Part shown: in pieces, positions 6,995 through 13,995 of the stretch
Layout: every line of letters starts with the position of its first letter
Position numbering within the stretch: position 1 is the first letter of the stretch
Origin: Chitinophagaceae bacterium 26-R-25
Lineage (GTDB): Bacteria > Bacteroidota > Bacteroidia > Chitinophagales > Chitinophagaceae
Direction of reading: 5' to 3'
Length of the DNA: 64,000 nt
Assembly: GCA_029906195.1 (NCBI GenBank)
Contig: JARWSJ010000003.1
Coordinates: forward strand, 372,001-436,000
Notes under the pieces: generated by a model
Databases searched by the model: none
Told to the model about the DNA's origin: nothing
What the model saw: the letters and a program-made list of their open reading frames with translations, nothing else
Translations under genes and position numbers: made by a program

Positions 6995-8281
6995 TTACGA
7001 GTTGAAGCCCATTCCTACAAATTGTATGGTGTAATATTGTTGCAACGACACAAGCACTTCTTTTTGAAATGCATCAAAATATTCCTTGAAAACAGTGATC
7101 CAACCGCCGGAACGGTCTAACCATTCCACAAGACACGCATCACGAAGGGAGCCTAAGCGGAATATCGTTTCACCGTTTTGAATGATGAATAATGGCATGC
7201 CGGTTTTTACATTATCCAATAATACTCCGTCTACATGCACCCGTAACGAGAAACGGTAATGATCATCTTTGTCTGTGACAACAAAAGAAAGAACAGGAAT
7301 ACTTTCAGATAATGTTACTTGCAACCAGCGATCTCTTTTAGGTTTACCACGAAGTTCTCTTTTGCCGAAGAGCACATATTTAAATACAAATAGCTGCGAG
7401 AGCAGCATTGAATATATATCTGTCCAGTTGCTAAAAATCTTTGTAAGGATATCAGGCCGTTTACTATACAAGTTGCCAGCTAATAATTCGCCAGGCAGTT
7501 TTTCAGTAAGTTTATAAAGCCCGAGGCATTTTTCGTGTAATTCTTTTTGCCCTTCACTTAGGGCTATTGCATTCGTTTTTTGTAGACCATCAAGAAAACT
7601 ATCGAAAGATTTAATTGCATTTCCTTTGACAGTCAATAGCCCAATAACGGGTATAACAGATGGCAAATGTTCGTAACGGACAGAAATGACAATAAGATAA
7701 GCCATCACTTTTTCTCCCGAAATTTGGGCGGTCGAAGATGATCCAGAAGTGCGGGGATCGAATGACGTTAGGGCCGGATCGGGGAGATTGAGGATGGCTT
7801 TTATATCCGGCATGGGAACAGCTGGCGCCAGGTGATAAACAGATTTAAGTTCAGTCCTTGGAAAAACATTAAGACCGCAATTGCTTTCCTGCTTATCAAA
7901 TAGCACAGGGTATTTAAAAGCCATTTCCATCATTCCATGCGACATCAATTTTGTAAAATAATATTCACCAAATTTCCAGTGGATATCGCCGAGTGTCCAA
8001 TAGGCGTGTTTACAAATGGTTTTGTTGCCATGTCCGCAATTGCAGGAGACCAGCAGCTTGTTCTGTTTTACTTGTAGGCGCAAAAGATGGGACTCTTCAT
8101 TACTGGTGTTCCGTAATGTAAGAACCCCCTCCTCAAATGACATGAACTTAAGACAAGGGTCTGGCCATTCTCCCCTGTAACGATAGCCGCCTGTTTGTTT
8201 TTTCAGGGATTCGCTGGTTAGCCTGCCGCCAGGCAAAAGAGAAATGCGAAAGGCTTGATGTAAACTATCGCTGCTTTTCAT
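6995..8281 (-). CDS. SWIM zinc-finger protein
   Basis: The protein has 428 residues. A SWIM finger (CxC...CxH) is clear at C80, C82, C90 and H92 within SCNCGHGNKTICKHAYW. The remaining 330 residues are of mixed alpha/beta type with no domain I can name. SWIM domains bind DNA or protein and occur in MoxR/vWA operons and with SNF2 helicases, none of which is present here. The gene is followed after 10 bp by the HEPN gene and is divergent from an XRE regulator, so the three probably form one regulated unit. Confidence 0.8.
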   Translation of the reverse strand: MKSSDSLHQAFRISLLPGGRLTSESLKKQTGGYRYRGEWPDPCLKFMSFEEGVLTLRNTSNEESHLLRLQVKQNKLLVSCNCGHGNKTICKHAYWTLGDIHWKFGEYYFTKLMSHGMMEMAFKYPVLFDKQESNCGLNVFPRTELKSVYHLAPAVPMPDIKAILNLPDPALTSFDPRTSGSSSTAQISGEKVMAYLIVISVRYEHLPSVIPVIGLLTVKGNAIKSFDSFLDGLQKTNAIALSEGQKELHEKCLGLYKLTEKLPGELLAGNLYSKRPDILTKIFSNWTDIYSMLLSQLFVFKYVLFGKRELRGKPKRDRWLQVTLSESIPVLSFVVTDKDDHYRFSLRVHVDGVLLDNVKTGMPLFIIQNGETIFRLGSLRDACLVEWLDRSGGWITVFKEYFDAFQKEVLVSLQQYYTIQFVGMGFNS

Positions 8282-8342
8282 ACGCTTTCAGTTTTAACTT
8301 CGATAAAGCTCAAAACTGATTTGGCGTGTTATATTCTGTATG

Positions 8343-8408
8343 CCCCGTATCTTAGGGATAAAGACCGTATTTTACGGGGTAAATAACGGATAGCGTTTAT
8401 TATATTTG
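8343..8408. promoter_or_regulatory. operator-like palindrome and promoter for the XRE gene
   Basis: CCCCGTA at 8343-8349 and TACGGGG at 8373-8379 form an inverted repeat between divergent genes. Further half-sites (CCGTAT, AACGGATA) lie inside and after it. TATATTTG at 8401-8408 matches the Bacteroidota -7 box TAnnTTTG, 21 bp before the XRE start codon. An XRE protein binding here could repress both its own gene and the SWIM-HEPN operon. Confidence 0.55.
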
Positions 8409-8429
8409 TGAACGTAATACCTAATCAAT

Positions 8430-8834
8430 ATGGAAAAAACAATACACCACGGCCGCAACATCAAACGTTTCAGAGAAGTATTCGGCTTGAAGCAAGAAGG
8501 ATTAGCTTATGAATTAGGTGACGATTGGGACCAACGCAAAGTGTCAGCTTTAGAGCAAAAGGAAGTGGTAGATGACAAGATCCTAGAGCTGGTTGCCAAT
8601 GCGCTAAAAGTTCCTTCTGAAGCCATTAAGAATTTTGATGCAGATGCCGCTGTGAGCTATATAAACACTTTTCAAGATAGTAGCAAAGGAGATTTTAATT
8701 ACCAATGTAATTTTAATCCCTTAGATAAATTGGTAGAACTTTTTGATGAAAATAAAAAACTATATGAAAGGCTGCTAAAGGAAAAAGAGGAAAAGAATGA
8801 ACTATTGCATAAACTATTAGATAAGCTTAAGTAA
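8430..8834 (+). CDS. XRE-family transcriptional regulator
   Basis: The protein has 134 residues. Residues 8-62 form a Cro/CI-type helix-turn-helix (IKRFREVFGLKQEGLAYEL, then DQRKVSALEQKE). Residues 95-134 form a charged coiled coil suited to dimerisation. Regulators of this shape are common in Bacteroidota mobile elements. It is divergent from the SWIM-HEPN operon with a palindromic operator between them, so it probably controls that operon and itself. Confidence 0.8.
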   Translation: MEKTIHHGRNIKRFREVFGLKQEGLAYELGDDWDQRKVSALEQKEVVDDKILELVANALKVPSEAIKNFDADAAVSYINTFQDSSKGDFNYQCNFNPLDKLVELFDENKKLYERLLKEKEEKNELLHKLLDKLK

Positions 8835-8906
8835 TCACTATAATCATCGCCACTTTAAAGTCACCATTATGGTGTATATTCCTGACCATGTTGGCTTTTC
8901 TTAATT

Positions 8907-9107
8907 TTAGCCAGATAAATCGAACAGTTCCCTTAATGTCGAACCTTGTCCATGCAAATAAAACGGTGGATTAAACGGCGATTGCTCGCGTTGGCGAAAC
9001 CTCACTTTGAATTTGTTCCAAGTCAACGCAGTCATTTGAACAAGTGATCCATCTTGGCAAATATCCTTGCCTTTGAACTCCCTTTGCAGCCAGCTCTTTT
9101 TATAATT
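8907..9107 (-). pseudogene. open frame of 66 codons crossing the right direct repeat, possible gene remnant
   Basis: A minus-strand frame runs from 9107 through the 32-bp repeat to a stop at 8909-8907. The first ATG is at 9035. The C-terminal part (QSPFNPPFYLHGQGSTLREL) reads like real protein rather than chance sequence. It has no start codon upstream of the repeat, and at the left repeat copy the same frame soon hits a stop. It may be the 3' end of a gene cut by the insertion. The family is not recognised. Confidence 0.25.
9055..9086 (+). repeat. right 32-bp direct repeat (candidate att site)
   Basis: This copy is identical over 32 bp to 1177-1208. It lies 13 bp beyond the stop of abiEii. 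Confidence 0.75.
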
Positions 9108-9903
9108 TCAATTTCTTTAAATGTCTTTGCACTTCCCTTTCTACTTGTTCAAAATCAGGCAGGTCTTTTATTTGTTCACCCATTGAGTTTTTCCAGCGGC
9201 CTTTATATTGTGGTAAACGTTCCGCTAATTTTTTAGGGAAATCGGTATGGTTCAAATTCTTGCTGGCACACTTCTTCGCAAACTCATTCATGTGGAATGA
9301 AGCATCCATGTTATGTTGTTCTAACAGAAACCAGATGTCGTAAAAATCTCTTGCCTGCATTCGCTGCATAACGGTACGCATTTTTTCTACCAGCACTTCT
9401 TCAAGAGGATAACACAATATTTGATGTTCTTCCAGATCTGAATAACCAATAATAGCAGGCTTCATTACAGCTTCGTACTCCAATTGTTCACTTCTGGAAA
9501 TATCAACCTTTACCCTTTTATTATTGCCTTGACCACCTAAAGGGCCGGTATAGCTGATGTAAAAATTGATACCGCCGTCTTCATGTTCGTTATTGTCAAT
9601 TATTGTCAATGGGATATTGGCGTTTTCTTTTACATATTCAAACACTTCCTTGAACCATTCAAAAATATGCTCATTACTTATTTCATTATTGAGAAGTGTA
9701 AAATCAAGGTCTTCCGAAAAGCGATAATCTTCAAAATAGATTTTCTTCAAAACAGTTCCGCCTTTGAATACAATCTCTTTCGAAAGTTGTTCATGTTGGG
9801 AAATACCTTTTAATATCCATGATAGTACATAGTCTTTTTCTATCTGTTGGTCGCGAACACCCACATCCCTGGCTTTTTGTTGTATTTCTCCTGGTTTAAT
9901 CAT
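9100..9903 (-). CDS. abiEii: AbiEii-type nucleotidyltransferase toxin
   Basis: The protein has 267 residues, typical for the AbiEii/AbiGii family. The signature is K47-GGT and the run R61-FSEDLDFTL, the GGT...R-x-S-x-D-x-D pattern of DNA polymerase beta-like nucleotidyltransferases with two acidic metal ligands. AbiEii toxins transfer nucleotides to cellular RNAs such as tRNA and cause abortive infection when AbiEi is lost. The start overlaps the abiEi stop by 4 bp (ATGA). The gene ends 13 bp from the right repeat of the mobilization module. Confidence 0.9.
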   Translation of the reverse strand: MIKPGEIQQKARDVGVRDQQIEKDYVLSWILKGISQHEQLSKEIVFKGGTVLKKIYFEDYRFSEDLDFTLLNNEISNEHIFEWFKEVFEYVKENANIPLTIIDNNEHEDGGINFYISYTGPLGGQGNNKRVKVDISRSEQLEYEAVMKPAIIGYSDLEEHQILCYPLEEVLVEKMRTVMQRMQARDFYDIWFLLEQHNMDASFHMNEFAKKCASKNLNHTDFPKKLAERLPQYKGRWKNSMGEQIKDLPDFEQVEREVQRHLKKLKL

Positions 9904-10721
9904 GTGTAAATAGCTGATTTAATTGTTTCCGTTTCTATATTCTGCTGGATGCTCCACCTGCTGATTCGTTTTCCTGTTTTGGGTAATTCTGTATCCGCAA
10001 TAACGTAGGAAGCTGATTTCAGATTTTGCAATTCATCAATTATGTTGTTATTGATTTCAAGGATTTCCAAAAGAAAACCCAATCGTTTTATTACAGCCTG
10101 AGAATCAAATTTTTTAACGTAATCAAGTAATTTATCAAACTTGATTTGTTCTTTCGATATATAAATGGCCCTTGCTATTTCAACAATGCCGCCTGCATAA
10201 TCGGGTTTAAAAAGACAATCTATGAAGGTTTTCTCTAAGTCTGAGCAAAGCACTTTGCTGAAATTGTCAACCCACATTTTTTTTGCTCCAAAAAAATGTT
10301 TTTGGTTATGATAAATGAACTGAAATGGAATATTTTTTATTTTTATTTCAGATGGTCGTAGTTGTTTGGAAACAACAATCTGTTCTCTCAGGGAAGGTTG
10401 CGTAATCAGATTATGAATTTGCAAAGCAGAATAATAGCCGATATAATGGTCTGCGTCTTTAACCAAGTGTTCTGCTATTAAATGCCAGTCGGGCATAAAG
10501 GATTCAGCATTTTGTTCGTATGGAATGATGTGATAGATTCCTTCTTTTAACCGCATTAAAAGTCCACGTTTTGTCATGTCACTCAGCAATTGTCGAACGG
10601 TACTTTCTTTGGAATCAGGCAATGCTTTAAATGCTTCCGTAGAGTCAAAGCAGGCCCTGCTCTGGCCATTAAAATAAGACAGTAGTTCACTTGATTGTGT
10701 TGATATATACTTATTCTTCAT
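9900..10721 (-). CDS. abiEi: AbiEi-type antitoxin/transcriptional repressor
   Basis: I chose the ATG at 10721; TTG codons lie just upstream. The protein has 273 residues. Residues 15-70 form a winged helix (STVRQLLSDMTKRGLLMRL followed by GIYHI), then the AbiEi C-terminal region with HYIGYYSALQIHNL and a segment with DLEKTFIDCL. AbiEi proteins act as DNA-binding antitoxins that repress their own operon. The order antitoxin-toxin with a 4-bp overlap is the classical AbiE arrangement. Confidence 0.85.
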   Translation of the reverse strand: MKNKYISTQSSELLSYFNGQSRACFDSTEAFKALPDSKESTVRQLLSDMTKRGLLMRLKEGIYHIIPYEQNAESFMPDWHLIAEHLVKDADHYIGYYSALQIHNLITQPSLREQIVVSKQLRPSEIKIKNIPFQFIYHNQKHFFGAKKMWVDNFSKVLCSDLEKTFIDCLFKPDYAGGIVEIARAIYISKEQIKFDKLLDYVKKFDSQAVIKRLGFLLEILEINNNIIDELQNLKSASYVIADTELPKTGKRISRWSIQQNIETETIKSAIYT

Positions 10722-10871
10722 AGTCAACAAGTCAGGGCAAACCTGATCACAATGATATAAAACATAAATTAAATTTTCGCTATTTTTACCAATAATTATC
10801 TTTCGTAGCTTAAATGTCAGTACAAAGCTGACTAATTAGATACAAAACATAATTATTGTATTGATTCCTAA

Positions 10872-11501
10872 AATGATAAAGCAGTCGAATTTCGAGTCTT
10901 AGAAATTCCGCGAATTGCCGCCAATCTTATCATTCACCGGGAATACATCAATGCTGCACCAGCCACTTTTATTATTTATGCCGACCGTGTGGAAACAGAA
11001 AATGCCAACAACCCGCATGGCGAGGGCCTTATCGACCCCGCGAATTTTATTCCGTTCCCTAAAAATCCGCTGATTGCCAAATTCTTTATTCAACTTGGCC
11101 GGGTGGAAGAGCTGGGATCTGGCATATTAACCACTACGCGTTTAATGAAAGAATATGCGGGTAAAGGTAAGGCGACCTTTATAGAAGGAGGAACTTTTAA
11201 AACCATGATTCCTTTGCCCGCTGGGAAAGCCATAGTGATAGATGATACAGTAAATGATACAGTAAATGATACAGTAAATGATATAGTAAAACAAAGGATG
11301 ACAAGGGTTATACACGAATTGGTTAAGCATCCCGGCCTCAAATCGAAAGATCTGGCGAAACTCACAGAAGTGTCTGAGGTCTCAATACGCAGAGATATGC
11401 AAAAACTTACACGTCTGGTAGAATTCAGAGGCGCTCCCAAAACGGGGGGATACTTTTTAACCGACTATATGCTTTCGAGGCTGAATAAAACAATTGAATA
11501 A
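10872..11501 (+). pseudogene. 5'-truncated ATP-binding HTH protein (AlbA_2/HATPase_c_4 type)
   Basis: The frame opens right after a stop at 10869-10871 and already encodes the middle of a family domain: ANLIIHREYINAAPATFIIY, then VETENANNPHGEGLIDP and RVEELGSGI, the HATPase_c_4 region of AlbA_2-containing regulators. The C-terminus carries a DeoR-like winged helix (DLAKLTEVSEVSIRRDMQKL). Intact relatives are usually 350-500 residues, so the N-terminal AlbA_2 half is missing. No ATG exists before residue 100, only a GTG at 10989. It is probably a decayed gene in the island. Confidence 0.7.
11244..11291 (+). repeat. 12-bp tandem repeat inside coding sequence
   Basis: Three exact units GATACAGTAAAT are followed by a degenerate fourth. 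They encode D-T-V-N repeats in the linker between the ATPase-like part and the winged helix. Copy number is expected to vary by slippage without changing the frame. Confidence 0.8.
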
Positions 11502-11584
11502 AAGAGCCGATAATTGGCAGGGGATAGGCCGAAATTGGATGAATGATTAATTTGAATTATAGGGCGATTAACTTAGTGTAGCTA

Positions 11585-12202
11585 TTATTTATTCTTCAAT
11601 TTTGGTGGGACAGGTTTTGGAGGGAATAATATTTTTGTTGAGTCCCACTTAATTGCTTCCAAATTATATTCTTTTTTTTCCTTTTTGTATTTTAATACAA
11701 CATTTTCTTCTTGAGTGGTTTTTCTAAACCGCCAGTTGATGTGATTTGATTTGTCCTTGAAAATCATAAACATTTTGGCCAGTCCAGCAGAAGTAATTGT
11801 GTCAACTGTACAGGCTACTGCAACTTTTTTATTTGAATTGTCAAAATATTTAATGTTTGATACTATGAACTGCTCTACATTGTCGCTTGGAATTTCAATG
11901 ATGTCACTTGGCTTAAGATTGATGAATGGTGGAGGCGTGTTCCATTCTATCCCTGTTCCGCAAAAGAAGCCATAGATAACTGGCTTTTGGTAATAGAATA
12001 CATGTTCTCCTGTATCGATGATAAAATTTGAAGGAAAATAATATGTTCTGATAGGGGGTGGAGGTGGTGGCTGGTTTCCAATCGTTTTATCCACCGGCAT
12101 TGAGTCGACCGGCACTACAAAAGTCTCAGTCGAATTACTTGCCTGTCGGTTGCAACTTAAAAGGAAAGTAGAAAAAAGGGGTAATAATTTTTTAAAAGTC
12201 AT
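11585..12202 (-). CDS. predicted lipoprotein of unknown function
   Basis: I chose the ATG at 12202 (205 aa) because it gives a clean lipoprotein signal, MTFKKLLPLFSTFLLSC, with the lipobox cysteine at residue 17. An upstream ATG at 12247 would bury the signal. A proline run (QPPPPPP) follows the Ser/Thr-rich linker, and the rest is mostly beta-rich. The C-terminus is Lys/Pro-rich. No family is recognised. It stands alone between the truncated ATPase gene and a divergent unknown gene. Confidence 0.55.
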   Translation of the reverse strand: MTFKKLLPLFSTFLLSCNRQASNSTETFVVPVDSMPVDKTIGNQPPPPPPIRTYYFPSNFIIDTGEHVFYYQKPVIYGFFCGTGIEWNTPPPFINLKPSDIIEIPSDNVEQFIVSNIKYFDNSNKKVAVACTVDTITSAGLAKMFMIFKDKSNHINWRFRKTTQEENVVLKYKKEKKEYNLEAIKWDSTKILFPPKPVPPKLKNK

Positions 12203-12361
12203 TATTAAATTAGATGCAATTTCAGATAATTTCCACAAAATAGCCATGAGTTAGCGCTGGCGCACGTAATGGATTTTTAGAATCAAGGGATTGGTTATTT
12301 TGGGCTAATAGATTTTATTCATCTTTTGGGAATTATCAGTCGCGCTGAAAATCCATAATAT

Positions 12362-12796
12362 ATGACGAAAGATATAATAGAGAAAAATATAGAGAATAGT
12401 TATCTTTTGGGTTGTGTAAAATACAAGGGCAATTTTACCTTTTATCTAATGCCAATAGCATATTGGATATTGAATTATGCAAAGTATGATCCTGCATATA
12501 ATCCAAATGATTGGAATGATGTTTTTCGAGATAATATTTTAAATGTTGATGACGACAAAATTGAATTGTTTATTAATTCTATTGACACTGACAAAATTGA
12601 TATTGTGTTGGGGGATGTGAAGGAACATAAGTTGCAGGACATTTTTCTTTTTTTTATCGACTTTGATTTAAAGTTATTTATCAGCTATTTTGATGACATA
12701 TCCATAGAGGAATATCTTCCTGATAATACTTGGACTGGGAGGTTTGATAATCCTGTAGGTTATTTGCCGGAAAGCTTACAATCAGACTTTGTTTAG
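12362..12796 (+). CDS. hypothetical acidic protein, AT-rich gene
   Basis: The protein has 144 residues with a high Asp/Ile content. There is no signal peptide. A helical N-terminus (MTKDIIEKNIENSYLLG) is followed by a WILNYAKYDP segment and many Asp residues. The gene is clearly more AT-rich than the core genes around it, suggesting recent arrival. Small acidic proteins of this sort are sometimes immunity proteins, but nothing in the sequence proves that. No partner toxin is adjacent. Confidence 0.55.
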   Translation: MTKDIIEKNIENSYLLGCVKYKGNFTFYLMPIAYWILNYAKYDPAYNPNDWNDVFRDNILNVDDDKIELFINSIDTDKIDIVLGDVKEHKLQDIFLFFIDFDLKLFISYFDDISIEEYLPDNTWTGRFDNPVGYLPESLQSDFV

Positions 12797-13228
12797 TTCT
12801 TTTCCGGTTTCAATTTAAGCAGCAATGATATAATAGAAATTCCGCTTTATTATGCCTCATTTAGCCGCTTGTTTATTAATCGGCTAAATGAGGTCTGTCG
12901 TACCGTTTTTTCTAACTACTTTACTCAAAACGAAACACAGAGGCATAGCGGCATCGAAACAATAATCTAGTCAAGCCCGTGATTCAAACAGCCTTGAATA
13001 AACGAAAATCAGAGTGTGCCAGGGGTGCGAAAAGATGATCCTGAAATTGTGAACACATCTGATATGAACTTTAAAATAGCCAGGAAATTTTGGAGCAACG
13101 TGTAAGCATATTTTCCTTGACCTTTCTTAAATAAATAAAGTAATTTTGTAATGTTAGAAGTTCTTTACATAGATAACTGCAAGCAAGAGAAGTAAGATAG
13201 AATATGATTGCAAATTGATTGCAAATAA
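12797..13228. other. 432-bp gap with a perfect hairpin and a possible promoter
   Basis: A 13-bp perfect stem (12855-12867 with 12881-12893, 13-nt loop) lies near the left side. It has no T-tract, so it may be a recombination or REP-like palindrome. TAATTTTG at 13141-13148 fits the -7 box TAnnTTTG but no plus-strand gene follows before the hairpin at 13229-13262. No coding frame is supported. Confidence 0.45.
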
Positions 13229-13262
13229 AAAAGGTTACAAGCATGTAAACTTATAACCTTTT
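13229..13262 (-). terminator. terminator downstream of tRNA-Asn
   Basis: AAAAGGTTA (13229-13237) pairs with TAACCTTTT (13254-13262). The minus-strand product continues in T-rich sequence, right after the tRNA 3' end. The plus-strand side is also T-rich, so it may work in both directions. Confidence 0.6.
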
Positions 13263-13272
13263 GATTTTGTTG

Positions 13273-13346
13273 CTCCCCCTGCTGGACTTGAACCAGCGAC
13301 CCTCTGATTAACAGTCAGATGCTCTAACCAACTGAGCTAAGGAGGA
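13273..13346 (-). tRNA. tRNA-Asn (GTT)
   Basis: A 74-nt cloverleaf reads on the minus strand: acceptor TCCTCCT/AGGGGGA, D arm GCTC...GAGC, anticodon stem TCTGA/TCAGA with loop CTGTTAA (anticodon GTT), and T arm GCTGG-TTCAAGT-CCAGC. CCA is not encoded. Accessory DNA abuts its 3' side, and tRNA 3' ends are frequent integration targets. Confidence 0.95.
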
Positions 13347-13424
13347 ATTTCCCGTGTTGGGGTTGCAAAAATAGGGATTTCTGCATTCCAACAAATAATT
13401 CGAGAAGATTTTTTTAAAAGTTTT

Positions 13425-13775
13425 TTACAACCACTTTAAGAAGTTCTTTTCTTCAAAGCCCACATACACTTTTTCATCCTCAATGCGTACTGGCCAATGC
13501 TTTAAGTAATAGCCTTCGCCGCTCACATTACGTCCGTTTGTAATGCAAAACTTGTAACGGTGCAACGGACAAACAACATTTCCCAATGCATCAATAAAAC
13601 CATCGGCCATTATTCCACTCGCATGTGGACACTTGTATGCAAAGGCAAACAATTCATCTTTATATTTTGCAACGCAAATTGTTTTGCCATCGGCTTCGGC
13701 AACAGCAATATTATTTTCACCAAAATATATTTCTTCAACAGCGTCAGCTATTTTGTGCCACTTGTAATTTGCCAT
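13425..13775 (-). CDS. Rieske (2Fe-2S) protein, NirD/ferredoxin-like
   Basis: The protein has 116 residues, one Rieske domain only. Cluster ligands are C49-P-H51 and C69-P-L-H72, in KCPHASG and CPLHRYKF. Such small soluble Rieske proteins carry electrons for oxygenases or nitrite-reductase-like enzymes. No oxygenase is adjacent, so the partner is unknown. No signal peptide is seen, so it acts in the cytoplasm. Confidence 0.9.
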   Translation of the reverse strand: MANYKWHKIADAVEEIYFGENNIAVAEADGKTICVAKYKDELFAFAYKCPHASGIMADGFIDALGNVVCPLHRYKFCITNGRNVSGEGYYLKHWPVRIEDEKVYVGFEEKNFLKWL

Positions 13776-13817
13776 TCGTTTTCTGTGCTAGAGATTTAAC
13801 CACGGAGATAACAGAGG

Positions 13818-13957
13818 TTTTTTTCACAGAGGAAAGGAGGGTGTCCATTGAAAATGATTTTTCTCTAAAGAAGAAGAAAAAGAAACTTTGAAAGTGTTGT
13901 CGCATCAAATGAATGATTGGATCACAACATGTCTTCTCCTTTCCTCTGTGAAAAAAA
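13818..13957. repeat. 22-bp perfect inverted repeat between Rieske gene and hflX
   Basis: Arms 13818-13839 and 13936-13957 are exact reverse complements (TTTTTTTCACAGAGG at the start of the left arm). They frame about 96 bp. The words CACAGAGG and CACGGAG recur nearby. No frame is supported inside. Confidence 0.7.
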
Positions 13958-13995
13958 CTCCTTCACTCTGTGGTAAAAAACTGGGATTTAAAAGA

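Larger units (their letters stand above)
1177..9086. mobile_element. candidate integrative mobilizable element bounded by 32-bp direct repeats
   Basis: The repeats at 1177-1208 and 9055-9086 are identical over 32 bp and continue with AGCC after one mismatch. Between them lie an excisionase-type HTH protein, a CHC2/toprim protein, a hairpin-rich oriT candidate, a MobC-like protein, a HUH relaxase, a coiled-coil membrane protein, and cargo (SWIM and HEPN proteins with an XRE regulator). This is the gene content of Bacteroidota mobilizable elements. No tyrosine or serine recombinase was found, so movement would need an integrase supplied in trans, or the repeats are not attachment sites. Boundaries are inferred from the repeats. 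Confidence 0.6.

Noticed and set aside
1177-9086. Calling the module a conjugative element
   Set aside because: No TraG-type coupling protein, VirB4-like ATPase or other transfer pore genes are present, so it can only be mobilizable.
10738-10870. Possible extra gene between abiEi and the truncated regulator
   Set aside because: Only AT-rich sequence with stops in all frames; probably the abiE promoter region.
12855-12893. Rho-independent terminator for the AT-rich hypothetical gene
   Set aside because: The 13-bp stem is perfect but there is no T-tract on either side close to the stem.
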